Shown piece after piece: positions 1 to 10,395 of a stretch of DNA of 64,000 nt. Numbering within the stretch: position 1 is the stretch's first letter; every line of letters starts with the position of its first letter. Made by a program: the position numbers and the translations under genes. This stretch comes from Pestalotiopsis fici W106-1 (taxonomy: Eukaryota; Ascomycota; Sordariomycetes; Amphisphaeriales; Sporocadaceae): the NCBI RefSeq assembly GCF_000516985.1, contig NW_006917092.1:2186619-2250618 (forward strand). Direction: 5' to 3'. The notes beneath the pieces were generated by a model that saw nothing but the letters and a program-made list of their open reading frames with translations, ran no database searches and was not told where the DNA came from.

Positions 1-235
1 GAAATGCTGTTTCCTCAATCAGAGACCGTTGCGGAACTTTGTAGCTCAAGATTCGCTTACCGCTCGCATGGCCGGTTTGAGTTCTCGTAGGCCGTTTGTC
101 AATTACACAAAAGTCGACATTGTACCTCTGAAGTGTTGCAGCCGCCATAACCCCAGCTGGGCCGGCACCAACGATGAGGACATCTGTGCGCCTCGTTCGA
201 AAGGCCGTCGGGTGATCATATGCGTCGACAGTCAT
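1..235 (-). CDS. FAD-dependent monooxygenase, 5' exon (partial)
   Basis: The first exon runs from an ATG at 235 down to a donor GTAAGC at 60. It encodes about 58 residues with the dinucleotide-binding Rossmann motif VLIVGAGPAGV at about residues 20-30. After it comes the beta-strand end CVIDKRPTRTQTGHAS, which is typical of aromatic-ring hydroxylases such as phenol 2-monooxygenase (PF01494). Members use FAD and NAD(P)H to hydroxylate aromatic or polyketide substrates. The rest of the gene lies beyond the left edge. Positions 1-59 are read as intron, since the exon frame meets a splice donor exactly where the family sequence continues with a DG-type motif. The substrate cannot be told from this fragment. 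Confidence 0.8.
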   Translation of the reverse strand, partial: MTVDAYDHPTAFRTRRTDVLIVGAGPAGVMAAATLQRYNVDFCVIDKRPTRTQTGHASGKRILSYKVPQRSLIEETAF

Positions 236-1526
236 GATGAATCAAAGTCAAATGGTATCATATCCATCCATATGCGACAAAAGGTTACGCGTGATTCGGT
301 TGTATTGCATGTTGCTGCGACATCAAGACCTCTTATACACTGCGCAAAAAGCAAGGCGTTTTTGCTGTCGTACAGATCAACTGAAATTGAAAACTCACCG
401 AATGCTCTTTTTCGGTGAGCCGAGGCCACGCAAAGTACACTCAGTGTGGCCATGCCTCCAACTGCTTGCCGCGGGGCTCATCTAGGCACTGAGGCCATTC
501 AGGCAAAACAAAATCAATCAATCAGCAGCTCCAGCGTGTGTTTAAAAGTCGCATGTGTGAATCATGATCAGACCATATCTTCAAGCTACCTATGTGTCTG
601 GGCCAAGGGCTGTGAGCTGTACACCGCATATGACTCAATGCCTCGGCAGATACTCCAACGACTGTAATTGCTGTCATGTCACAACCCTTTCGGAAGTCCG
701 ACCAGGTGCTTGATCGGTTGGGCAGAATATTGTGTAGACCCCTTGAATTATCTTGTTCTCCAGTCGAGGTTTTCTGCTCCGGAGTTGATGTAGAGTCACT
801 GGCTCACAAGCAGGATCATTCTGCAGAACACACGTAAAAAGCTTGCTTGATACCTGATCTTGGCGTTGTAGAATTGGACTATTCCTGCCATGACCTCAAC
901 TTGAAGGGTCTCATAATGTCAGAAATGGAAAAGAATATTCTGCAGCGAGCTTCTTCGTGTTTAAATTAAAGATCTTATGTTCCGCAGCGCTACCAGCCGT
1001 TCATCGGATTGCCATTCCTGCAATCTCGGAACAAGGGATAGAAAGCATACTGCAGTATGCACAGTACATCTACTCTTTGGACCAATTATGGCGCAGGATT
1101 TGTTTTCACTTTAATTCAGGCGCTAGGAAGTCTTGGCAAGGCGCCTCTGGGTTCACAGTTGAATCGGCTATGATCGCTGAATACCGTGGCGTACAAAGTC
1201 CTTTGAAGATAACTGCAAAACGCCTACCATCGATACAGCTTGGAAAACGCTATGCGACACGGCCCAAGAAGGACCTGCTCAGATTCTTGTGAGCGAAAAT
1301 ATTAGGAGCTTGCGAGATACTGCATACTCCAGGACCATAGCTCCTCGTTGCACAGCGTATGCTTGTTATTATTGTTGTCCCTTGCAGGAGCCCCTGGCAT
1401 CACTGCCATTATGGCTATCTAAGGATTAAAGAGTTCTTCATTCTCACGCCCCCATGGTAAAAATACAATCCAAGGTGATAATTTCGAATTATTCTTGAGC
1501 AACTTAGCTACACTGTGTTGTTCAAA
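236..1526. other. Intergenic stretch, no gene seen
   Basis: This is the upstream region of the monooxygenase and the downstream region of the GNAT-ankyrin gene. It holds only short open frames without family resemblance or splice-linked partners. I see no RNA gene or repeat in it. Confidence 0.6.
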
Positions 1527-3717
1527 TTACCAGCAAGACACATCGTTTGGATCATAGATGAGTTGACTGCAATCAGGTTGCACTCTCTTGTAGCCACATG
1601 TTCCGCTCACGAATGCAAACTCGTGATCATTCCTACAAGATGGAAGTTTATCGATTTGCTCAGCAAACATTTGCCAGCAGTGCCCGTCACCGCTCCACTT
1701 ATCCTGATACATGGCTGTCTGAAAGATCATAGTTGCCACAGACGCGACCGAACCGCCACGTTGCAGGAAACCTTTAGTCACAGGAGGCCATTCTGATTGG
1801 TAGCTACGCAAAACCGACAAAACTTCACGTTCCGATGGAATTCTGTCTCTTCGGAGACACTCGGCAAAGTAGTTTATCATGTTTGTGAAGCCTTGCCGCA
1901 TCGATTTGTTCGTTTTCAGGTTGTTTCGGACGCTGGAAGGTAGCTCTGTAAGAAGATGATTGTTTGAATCTACCCATTGTGGCCCGGTACGATGCCCGAT
2001 ATCGTCGTTCAGCATGTCGTATTGAACTTCAGCAACACAAAGAAGGGCAAACTTCGTGCGTGGGCTAATGAAGCCGCCGAGGCAATCCCCACAGGTACAA
2101 CCATACTTGAGTCGCAATGTCTTCTGTATTGCCAAGATATCGAATCCAATCGGTCTGCTGATCTGCTCGGCCGTGACCGCCACTGCTGCCTCGATGTCCC
2201 GAGGCGAAAGAGTTGAGAGGTCAACCGCTGAGAAATTCTGAAACGCAGCTAAGCAGGCAATAGCCGAGGCCTCGTAGCCGGTGAAGTCGTCAGAGACCAC
2301 ACGAGTCAGTTGGGAATCTCCTTGTCTGGTCCTCTGCTCCTCTAGCTCTCTCTGAAGCGCTTCGGCCGGCGTGTAGCCTTCCTGGTTTCTCAAGGTGACT
2401 GTCTGGGGAGCCCCTGCTATGATCAACTTGACTAGCTCTGGTTTGCGGCGTAATGCAGCGAAATGGAGCAAGGTATCGCCACAGGGGCCGCATTTTTGAC
2501 TCTCGAGGTTGCTGGACAAGGCTACTTGTACGTTGCTAATGCATTCGTTTTCATCTGTTTCGGGGTGGCCCAACTTTTGGTACAGCTCTTTCAGAATGCG
2601 TGGAATGGCATTGTCTTCGGGTGCCGCCTCTGGCTTTTGGCAGTCCTGTTCAAGCTCCAATTGCCTTGATGGATGCTCAACTGAATCCGTGAATGCGAGC
2701 CAGGAAGATATACCAACTCTTCGAAACCCTAGAGATTTCCAGAAACATTGAGCGATTTCTTCCTGTTTCTCCGGCGGTTCCTGCGCGCTTGTGGCTTCCC
2801 GAGTCAGATAGCCCGGCCTGACCAGGGCAAAGAAGCCCACATGCGAGGCAACCTTTGTTCTGGTTGTCTCCAAGATAGCTTTGACAATCTGTCTTGCTAT
2901 ACCCTGTCGTCGCCATTGCCGATCTATTTTTATTTCTTCAAAGAGCAGAAGATCACCGTAGTTGAGCTCCTTGCCCCAGACGCCAGTGCCTTTCCGGACG
3001 TCGTGATCACAGTAGTCGCTGCGAAGCCGTCCATATCGATCAAAGAGCTCAAATGCGAGTTTTGAAAGCTCCCGTGAAGGCACCTCCATTTCATTCCAGA
3101 ATAATGCACGCATCTCCTCACGTCTGATGAGTCTTGCAAGACAGGATCCAATTTTGCTGTTCTTCGACAACGATTGGGCGCTCAGCGCGGTACCACGGAT
3201 GGTTTCCAACCACAGGTGCCCTTCTCCGTAATCGGAATAGTTGTCGCCTTCATCATCTTCGTCATCATCGTCATCCTCGTCGCCTTCATCATCCTCGTCA
3301 TCCTCGTCATCATCTTCATCAGCGTCATCCTCGTTATTGTAATCACATTCATTGGCTTCTTGATCCTCATCATCGCCTTGAACGAATTCACTGTTCAACC
3401 GGTTCTTGATTAGATCGCACTTCGTTCGCCCCAATCAAAAGAGGAAGACCATAGACTGACCCGTTGAAAAGTGTACTGTCATAGTTCTCCAGGTCTTTTC
3501 TCATGTCTTCTATGGAAAAAGAAGGCATTGGGTCGTTTCTGGCGCCTTTGCGAGTCGAACCAAGCTTTACATCGATGCGAACTTGCCGATCAGTGGACTT
3601 TGTAAGAATGGCATGGGCGACGGCGGAGGCATTATTGGACTCCGGCTTGGACAACTTTGAAGCTCTCTCGTCTTCACCAACGCTGTCAGGGCTGTACTGG
3701 CGTTTGATGCCGGCCAT
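1527..3717 (-). CDS. GNAT acetyltransferase-like protein with ankyrin segment
   Basis: Two exons, 3717..3461 and 3390..1527, give 706 residues. The 70-nt intron has donor GTCAGT, branch CTAATC and acceptor AACAG, and the phases agree. The start is the ATG at 3717 (MAGIKRQYSPD), since the frame further upstream lacks an ATG. Residues about 90-130 are an almost pure Asp/Glu run. A GNAT-like fold follows at about 150-270, with FEEIKIDRQWRRQGIARQIV carrying the acetyl-CoA loop (R-R-Q-G-I-A). An ankyrin-like unit (GDTLLHFAALRRKPELVKLI) lies at about 320-375. The C-terminal 300 residues contain a Cys cluster, CTCGDC, that I do not recognise. Family knowledge: GNAT enzymes move acetyl groups to amines or lysines. 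The substrate here is unknown. The ankyrin unit suggests protein binding (inference). Confidence 0.72.
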
Positions 3718-5117
3718 GTTGGGGAGTGGTGGGTGATGTTTAGCCAACAATCTGGCGACTGAGTTGGAGATTGGGTTTGAAGTTGTGGGCAATGCCCAGC
3801 AGTTTTTTTTTTTTTTTTAAGCTCAGAAAAAGTGAACAAAAGGCAGCTCACAGGAGGAAGCGCACAAAAAAGAAGCATGGTGCCTAAATATTGGCTGCTT
3901 GGACAAGTATGAAAGGTGTATGCACGTAGTGTGTTGGGTGGCTGTGCTGCCGTTGCTGCGTTCTGGTTCTGTACCAACTGCATTTAAGCGCCAGCATCGC
4001 ACCTCACACACCCGATAGCCAGAACCAATTACCTAGGTTTGCGAGACCCGCTGCCTAGATGGTTCCGACATGTCATGAGTCAAACCTTGCTTCGAGTGAG
4101 CTGAAAGAGGTTCGCAGCGGAGATCCTGTGGCACATTGGACAGGAGTGTTTTACGCCCGCGTGTCAATCCAACAGCAGCTAATTGGTACTCCCATCTGAT
4201 TTTACTCAAGCATCTTTTTCAAACCTTTAAAATTGTTGAAAGCATGAATATTCATTCATTCTAATTAGTCTCTTGGACAATGCATTTTATTCTTGCCGTT
4301 ATGCAGTAAGAAGCGAGATGTCGAGCAAGGAAGATGCGGCTGATGTGTTCCTGCCAGGCTCGAACCAGGGATTCGAAACAGAGCAATATTTACTTATACA
4401 ATGAGCGCAAGATTCCGACCTAGGCAAGTCTCCAAAACTACTGATAGGCCGTGCAGATTCCCCAAAGGATCACATCTGACTGAAGCGGAGACTTCCCCAG
4501 GTCAGATAGAGTGGGACGGACGGGGCTGCTCCGGGATGTCAGCATCCGGCCCGTGCCGGCGATCGGCGAATTTGCGGGCGTAGCAACTGAGACGCCGGAA
4601 TTGTTGATCATATAGAGCTGTACACGTAGCGGTCTCCGGTCAGGGCCTGTATGGTCCATAGCGGAGAATTCCACTGCCACTTCAGATTCGCACGGGCTCG
4701 CATATTCTATCACTAAGTGCTACCAATTGGCATGGGGCGAGGGCCCTCGGAAGTACCGTAGGTAGGGTGCAAAACCCGCCCTTCTGGTTAGGTTGTAACA
4801 TGACAAAATTATACTTATAGGCTTTTTGCCGTCATCGTAGGAAATCGTGCCAGTACCAGTAGTTGCTACCCTAAGTCAAGGTACCTAGGCCAGTGGACAT
4901 TTCAGGCAGGAGCAACTGGGACAGTACTATGTAATTGCTAGTACTTCTTCCAGTTTGTTATGCCCACAAAAGTTTCCCAACTTCACCAAGGCAAAGCAGA
5001 AACAGACACTGAATTCATCATCTCACTGGCCGCATCTATTCTCCTTTCGTGGACAGACGTGATCTCAATTATTGTTCCAAATACCCATATCACCACTTCA
5101 GCCCTCGCCCTTCAATC
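3718..5117. other. Intergenic, with 16-T run and one copy of a flanking repeat
   Basis: A homopolymer of 16 T lies at 3803-3818, just upstream of the GNAT-ankyrin start. One copy of a 35-bp direct repeat lies at 4681-4715. Otherwise I see no gene. The right part is the presumed promoter of the recombinase and, if that gene is a Starship captain, the place to look for the 5' element end. Confidence 0.5.
4681..4715. repeat. 35-bp direct repeat, left copy
   Basis: This segment matches 7717-7751 at 31 of 35 positions by eye, in the same orientation. Both share the core gcatattctat. The pair brackets the recombinase gene, at about 400 bp before its ATG and 550 bp after its stop. It may be a subterminal repeat of an element or chance-retained dispersed repeat copies. 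Confidence 0.5.
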
Positions 5118-7167
5118 ATGGCCCCTCAGAATCGTGTCGGCAAGCGCCGAACCAGTCTCTTCGACGCAATCAATCGCATCGAAGACGACAGCGACGAGCA
5201 AATCTTTGCATTAATGCGACAAATCGGTGAGAGCGAGGTCGCATCCGAGGGCTTCCGATATCATTCGTCGGCAACACAGGCCGTACAAGACCGCGTGCTC
5301 AAGGCCTATGAGATGTTTTTGCGCAAACTCAGGATTCTCCCTTCCCAAGAGGAGACGGACCAGATGCCAGAAGATGAAAAGGATGGCATCATGTTTCCTA
5401 TCGACGAGAACAAACTTTTGAAACAGCTTCGGTTCTTTGTTATCTTTGTGGCTCAGGAGACATCTGGCAGATCGGCTGACTCACTGTCATACTTTGCTTT
5501 AGCAAAGTATCGAGCAGCATTGCTCTTCTGGAACAAGCAGCAAGTAGGTACGCCAAACCGAAGCTTGATCTACAATAAGATCACTGAATCGTTGCGATAC
5601 ATCGCAAAAGAGCATGGCATCATCAAAGGCAGCCTAAACCCGAATCGAACGGAGATTGGCCTGCCAGAGTTGCGTCAGTTAATCGACCACGATCTCAGCA
5701 CGACCTCATACATCGCAGTAGCAGAGGGCCACCAATTGGCATGGTGCCTGATGAGACTCTGTTGCTTGCGGCCAGGAAGTATCGGATGGACCAGCCAAGA
5801 CCATAAACGCGACAAGAAGTACCTGGTCTGGCGAGATATTGAGATCTTTCGAGGTGATGTGGCAGGAAGCTTTAATGTCACAATTACCTTTCGATCATTG
5901 AAGACGAACTTTGAAGATTTGGAGAAGGCCAATCAGAAAGCTCCCAGCCTGGACACTGTTCGAGTCACCCTCCCCTCCCCTCGGTCTCATGACCACCTCA
6001 TCTTTTCCATCCCACACAGGCTACTTGTTATCGCGCTGCGTCGAGGCATATTGGCAGGTTTTGATGATTTGGATAGCCTCCTGGCCGGCACAACCCGCCA
6101 GATTCACGTAAGTTCTCAAAGTCCATACTTCTAAGTCGAATTCGGCTTTGCCCAGGGATACATTCAAGGTATCTTTGCTAATTCGTTGGACATAGTTCAA
6201 GAAACAAACCTTGGATCAGCCTGTGATCCGTGCTGGAAAGGCTCGAGGCCTAGGCATAAGCGAGGATCCCGCCTCTGCCCAATCCCTCTCAGAGTACCTC
6301 AGAACGCGAGGTGCGGCGATTGGATATGGTGAGCAAATAACTTCCTATTCCATTCGTCGCCGGTCAGCCACAGATCTGGCCCGACAGATTGGCAGAGACG
6401 ACGCCAGGATGTTGATGAACCACGATCCCGACTCAAGAGTGCTGGAAAAGTACTACTTGAATCTCTCGGGCTTTACGGATAGGACTTCCCTTGGCCTAGG
6501 ACTCACCGGCACCGAGCATGACCAGAGTGAGACACTCACTGCAGAAAACCATCCTCTGGCGATAGGTGCCATCGGTTATAACAATCCAGAGGCCATGATC
6601 AAACTTCATGGAGCAGCGCTCAATGCTGCAATGGCAAATGCAATGGCCCAGCATGGACCGATCACGGGTACTTCCCACGAGAAGAAACTCACACTAAGAA
6701 GACTTCGTTATGCTGTCAAAAAGTCTCTTCTGAGTGACGAAAGCCAGAAGCTGCGAGAGACAATGAGTACCATTGAGCATAGTAAACGTGTTCAGATGCT
6801 GAACAACTCAAAGATGACTGATCTCATTATTGAGACATCAAGACTAGCAATGGAGGATAAGGCAGCTCTGGATGACGACTCGAATGACCCCTTGGTAGAC
6901 GAGGCCACCGGGTTCTTCAAGGAAGCCAGCGATCATGAAGACTCCCCAGAGGAGGACCTCGAAAGTTTGCTTGTGCCTGGGGATGATGCCGTCGAAAGGA
7001 CTGTCGAGGACGAGGAAGACGGGGAGGCAATGAATGACTCTCCCGAGATTCTCTACGAGATTCTTCTCGATGGTACCATGTCACAGCATCAGGACTGGAA
7101 GAACAATCCTTTGCAGTATCCAAAATGCATCGACGACGATGCGGTCTCTCAGAAGCAACAGGTATAA
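5118..7167 (+). CDS. Captain/Crypton-type tyrosine recombinase (DUF3435-like)
   Basis: Two exons, 5118..6107 and 6196..7167, give 653 residues. The 88-nt intron has donor GTAAGT, branch GCTAAT and acceptor CATAG. The ATG at 5118 (MAPQNRVGKRR) is the first in frame. Residues about 50-200 are helical, as in recombinase core-binding domains. Box I reads CLRPGSIG (Arg218). Box II reads SYSIRRRS (Tyr381, Arg384). The block LMNHDPDSRVLEKYYLNL has His406 and the candidate nucleophile Tyr416 or Tyr417. This R-Y-R-Y layout is that of Cryptons and of the captains that move giant Starship elements by DNA strand exchange. The C-terminus is acidic. No stop or frameshift is seen, so the enzyme may be intact. 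The exact family needs a profile search. Confidence 0.75.
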
Positions 7168-7920
7168 CGCTAGGTTTATTTGAATTACGGTTGCTTAAAG
7201 GGCAAACTATTAAAAAACCTTAAATTGCACGATAAATAGCTAAAGTTAATTAATTAATAATTATTGAAAATGCGAAAAAAAAGAAAAGGAAAAAGGAGAA
7301 AAAGAAGAAGAAAAAAAGAAAGAAAAAAGAGAGAAGAAAGAGAGAAAGAAGAGAAAAAAAAGAAAAAAAAGAGGAAAGGAAGGGGAAAAAGAGATAAATA
7401 ATGGAATAAGCAAGAAAAGCTCAAGCGCCATATGGGTTTGTACTACCTCCCACACTCCCCTGGCACTGCTGGGAGCGCCAAGTTGAGCAAAACAATAAAG
7501 TTCCAGGTGGTTACAACTATCCGTACTGCCTTGAGCTGGGCGTTGTGTCGACGTATACAAGCATCAGATCCGTCAAGCGTACGTCAGGGCAGATTCATCG
7601 CCGGAACCGAGCAGACAGAAAGACAAGCGGCACTCAAACAGGCAGCCGGCTGGTACGATGCCGGGAGGGCACCATCATTAATTTGTACAGCCCGTGACGG
7701 AGGTTCCCAGTACACCTTCAGATTCTCACGAGATCGCATATTCTATGACTATGTTGGACTTGACTCGCTTCTTTATATCTATACATGAACACAATCAATT
7801 TAGTCAGACAATATCAATAATCCATTTTTTCATCGATGCTTATGCTAATTTCAGTAAGTTACACACGTTCAATCACACCCGATTTCTGGGTTAGGACTGG
7901 GTTGCTCATGAAGTTTTGTC
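7168..7920. other. Intergenic, purine-rich low-complexity tract and repeat copy
   Basis: An A/G-only tract of about 130 bp at 7268-7400 follows an AT-rich stretch behind the recombinase gene. The right copy of the 35-bp repeat is at 7717-7751. I see no gene here. Confidence 0.6.
7717..7751. repeat. 35-bp direct repeat, right copy
   Basis: Partner of 4681-4715, with the same orientation and four mismatches by eye. It lies between the recombinase 3' end and the convergent PLD-fold gene. Confidence 0.5.
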
Positions 7921-10395
7921 TCAAACACCGAACATCTCACGATCATTGATCTTTTGCTTGACGGACCAATACTGATCCCACCACGGCTTATCGCTCTTCT
8001 TGGACGGCGGAAGTCTCAGGTGGATGGTGTGCCGTTCACCCTTTTTCTCAGCGGCCTGCTTCTTGGCCACGTGGTCGCGCACCTCGTAGTGGTCAAACAT
8101 GGCGACGGCCTGGATCATGTAGGCCGTGGCGACGCGCTGGTCCTTGATCAGGAACAGGTTCTCGGCGTTCTTGGAGTCGGCCGCGTTGCTAAAGTTGTGC
8201 GAGCCCGTGTAGACGCGCGCCGTGGGCTTGTCAAAGTCAATGACGACAAACTTGTGGTGCATGCGCGCGCCCGAGCCGCCGGCCGACTCCTCCTCAAAGT
8301 CCTCTGGGTACGCGACCGGCGGGTTGCCGTTCTTGCGCGCGTCCAGGCCGCCCACCGACTTGTCCGACAGGCCGTACACCATGACGCCCTTTTGGCCCAT
8401 CTTCTTCTCAATGGCATCACGAATGACGCCCGGCGTCTCGTACAGAAAGGCCAGCGAGTAAAAGAGGCTGGACTCGCAGGCCTTGATGTCGGCCGCGATG
8501 CCGTCGAGGGTGCCTTCACTGGAGCTGTGCGGCGAAAAGGTGACCTTGGCATCAATGCCCAGGCCGAGATCGGTCCACTGCGAAGATGCCGTCTTGTAAA
8601 AGCCGTCCGTGTCGTTGGGGTGGTCCCAGTAGTTGTCAAAGGCGTCCCGGAAGACCTTGACGGGCTGCGCTCCTTGCAGGGCGACGAGGTTGTTGTTCTG
8701 GACGTACAGACCGCGCCAAGAGAAGTTGGTCGATCCACCAATGGCAATGGCCGTCTTCTTGCCGTCCACGACGAGGACCTTGTTGTGTTGCAAACTGCCC
8801 ATGTGCTGGCGCTGGACATTGTCCTTGCCGGCAGTCTTGCGCAGCATGTCGGCCGCCTTGGACTCGGCATCCTCTGGCTTGTCGTGGGAGCTCGAATCGT
8901 CAATGATGATCTTGAGGCGTTTACCTAGCTTTTGCAGCCGTTTGACGATTGCCGGCTCGTTAAAGTCATAGGCCAGCATGCGGACTTCGGCCGTGGTATC
9001 CTCTATAGCTGCATCGAGTGCGCTAAGAATAACCTCGCGTGCCTCAAAGCCCATCCAGGTCAGTGCCTTTTCTTCCATCTCGGCATTCTTGGGCTTAAAG
9101 TCGAGGCCATCGTCGGCCTTTAGCGGCAAGAGATCTCCCACACCATCCGAGCCAAACTTCTTGAGGAAAGCCTTGGAAGAGACAAAGCCTCGAGTGAAGG
9201 CAATGTTCATCTTGCCGGGGTACGTCTCGGCCATGAGCTCAATGGCCACCTCTTGTTCCTCCCCATAAGTGAGAGCATGGTCGCCTTCGCCTCCCTTCAT
9301 GAAGACGGGCGTCACCTTGTAGTGGAATTTGCCCGGTGTCTCAACGGAGAATGGGAAGTGAACCCATCGGAACCTCTGATGCGGCGAATATCGACTGGAG
9401 AAGGCGTCGGGACCTTCTCTCTGGGCCTCTCCGGGAAACGTGAGATAGTTGGGAATGGAGCGCCACTCGGAGGATTGGGGCTCCCGGTACTCAATAGCGA
9501 AGCCGACAAAGTCATCCGGAGGCGTGCCATTCTTCCAGTTCATGGCCAGCATAGAGGCTCCCTCTCCGCGGTACGCCGCAAAGGTAAAGGGTGCCTTGGA
9601 GTTCTGGCCCTTGACTAGAGAGTCAGGAGGCCTTTGGTTGCTGGCTGCCGTGAGCTGCCACTTGGGTCGTGCAGCCACCTTGGGCGCGGTGGGACTTGGG
9701 GCAGGACTCTCAGCAGGCCGTTTCTTGGATATCCTCGGCGTCTTGGGCCTAGCTTTGGGTGACTTCTTTGCAGCTTCAGGCTTGCTAGGTGCCGGCTCCT
9801 CGTCTGCACTTTCGACATACTCCTCGTCGTCCAATTCTTCCATTTCCTCATCTTCGGGCTCCCATGAATCATCGACACGGTGCTGCTGCTGCTTACGGCG
9901 CGGCGACTTCTTCTTCTTTGGCTTTGACTCTGGCTCTGGCTCACCCAAATCCTCGCCCAGGTCATTGACCATCTCTTGCACCGCAATCTCCTCATCCTCG
10001 AGCTCTTCATCCGAGGGTTGGTAAGTGTCATCAGTTTTAGTCCGCTGGATGGGCTTCTTGGGCCGCTGCGTCTTCTTGCGAGGAGTAGCCGGGGATTGCT
10101 TCTTGGGGGGCGGGAGGTCATTGTTGACCATCTCCTCCACCTCTAATTCCTCATCTTCAATGTCCTCATCTGTCGGCTTCCAAGCCTCGTCCTCGTCGTC
10201 ATGCCTTGTTCGACGTGCAGTCTTTTTCTGACGAGGACTGGCGGATGCCCTGGAAGATTTTCCTTGCTTTTTGGTCTTGGGAGCTCCATCTTCCAGGTCG
10301 TCTTCCAGTTCCTGATCAGCCCTTTCTCCCGCTGCATCCGCGGGCGAAGGCCTCCAAGCCCCGTCTTCTTCCTCTGTCCGCGATCCTCTGGCCAT
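7921..10395 (-). CDS. Phospholipase-D-fold protein with acidic repeat N-terminus
   Basis: A single exon of 824 residues if the ATG at 10395 (MARGSRTEEED) is used. An in-frame ATG at 10452 would add 19 residues. Two HKD half-sites are clear: HNKVLVVDG followed by GSTNFS at about residue 533, and HHKFVVIDF followed by GSHNFS at about 711. One chain can therefore form the usual two-site catalytic pocket of PLD enzymes, which cleave phosphodiesters in lipids or nucleic acids through a phospho-histidine. A fibronectin-III-like segment sits at about 280-390. Residues 1-230 hold four imperfect acidic units (such as DEAWKPTDEDIEDEE) separated by Lys/Arg-Pro linkers, and there is no signal peptide. 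This suggests a nuclear or DNA/chromatin role rather than lipid turnover (inference). Confidence 0.78.
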   Translation of the reverse strand: MARGSRTEEEDGAWRPSPADAAGERADQELEDDLEDGAPKTKKQGKSSRASASPRQKKTARRTRHDDEDEAWKPTDEDIEDEELEVEEMVNNDLPPPKKQSPATPRKKTQRPKKPIQRTKTDDTYQPSDEELEDEEIAVQEMVNDLGEDLGEPEPESKPKKKKSPRRKQQQHRVDDSWEPEDEEMEELDDEEYVESADEEPAPSKPEAAKKSPKARPKTPRISKKRPAESPAPSPTAPKVAARPKWQLTAASNQRPPDSLVKGQNSKAPFTFAAYRGEGASMLAMNWKNGTPPDDFVGFAIEYREPQSSEWRSIPNYLTFPGEAQREGPDAFSSRYSPHQRFRWVHFPFSVETPGKFHYKVTPVFMKGGEGDHALTYGEEQEVAIELMAETYPGKMNIAFTRGFVSSKAFLKKFGSDGVGDLLPLKADDGLDFKPKNAEMEEKALTWMGFEAREVILSALDAAIEDTTAEVRMLAYDFNEPAIVKRLQKLGKRLKIIIDDSSSHDKPEDAESKAADMLRKTAGKDNVQRQHMGSLQHNKVLVVDGKKTAIAIGGSTNFSWRGLYVQNNNLVALQGAQPVKVFRDAFDNYWDHPNDTDGFYKTASSQWTDLGLGIDAKVTFSPHSSSEGTLDGIAADIKACESSLFYSLAFLYETPGVIRDAIEKKMGQKGVMVYGLSDKSVGGLDARKNGNPPVAYPEDFEEESAGGSGARMHHKFVVIDFDKPTARVYTGSHNFSNAADSKNAENLFLIKDQRVATAYMIQAVAMFDHYEVRDHVAKKQAAEKKGERHTIHLRLPPSKKSDKPWWDQYWSVKQKINDREMFGV

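Noticed and set aside
3388..3434. Frameshift in the GNAT-ankyrin gene
   Set aside because: A 70-nt intron with donor GTCAGT, branch CTAATC and matching phases explains the frame change.
4351..4376. T-arm-like gattcgaaac sequence suggesting a tRNA
   Set aside because: No matching acceptor, D or anticodon stems could be folded around it.
7268..7400. Purine tract as a functional element
   Set aside because: Simple low-complexity sequence. Similar tracts occur elsewhere in the window without a common context.
8148..8903. Long Arg/Thr-rich ORFs overlapping the PLD-fold gene
   Set aside because: Shadow frames of a GC-rich real coding region. The HKD motifs fix the true frame.
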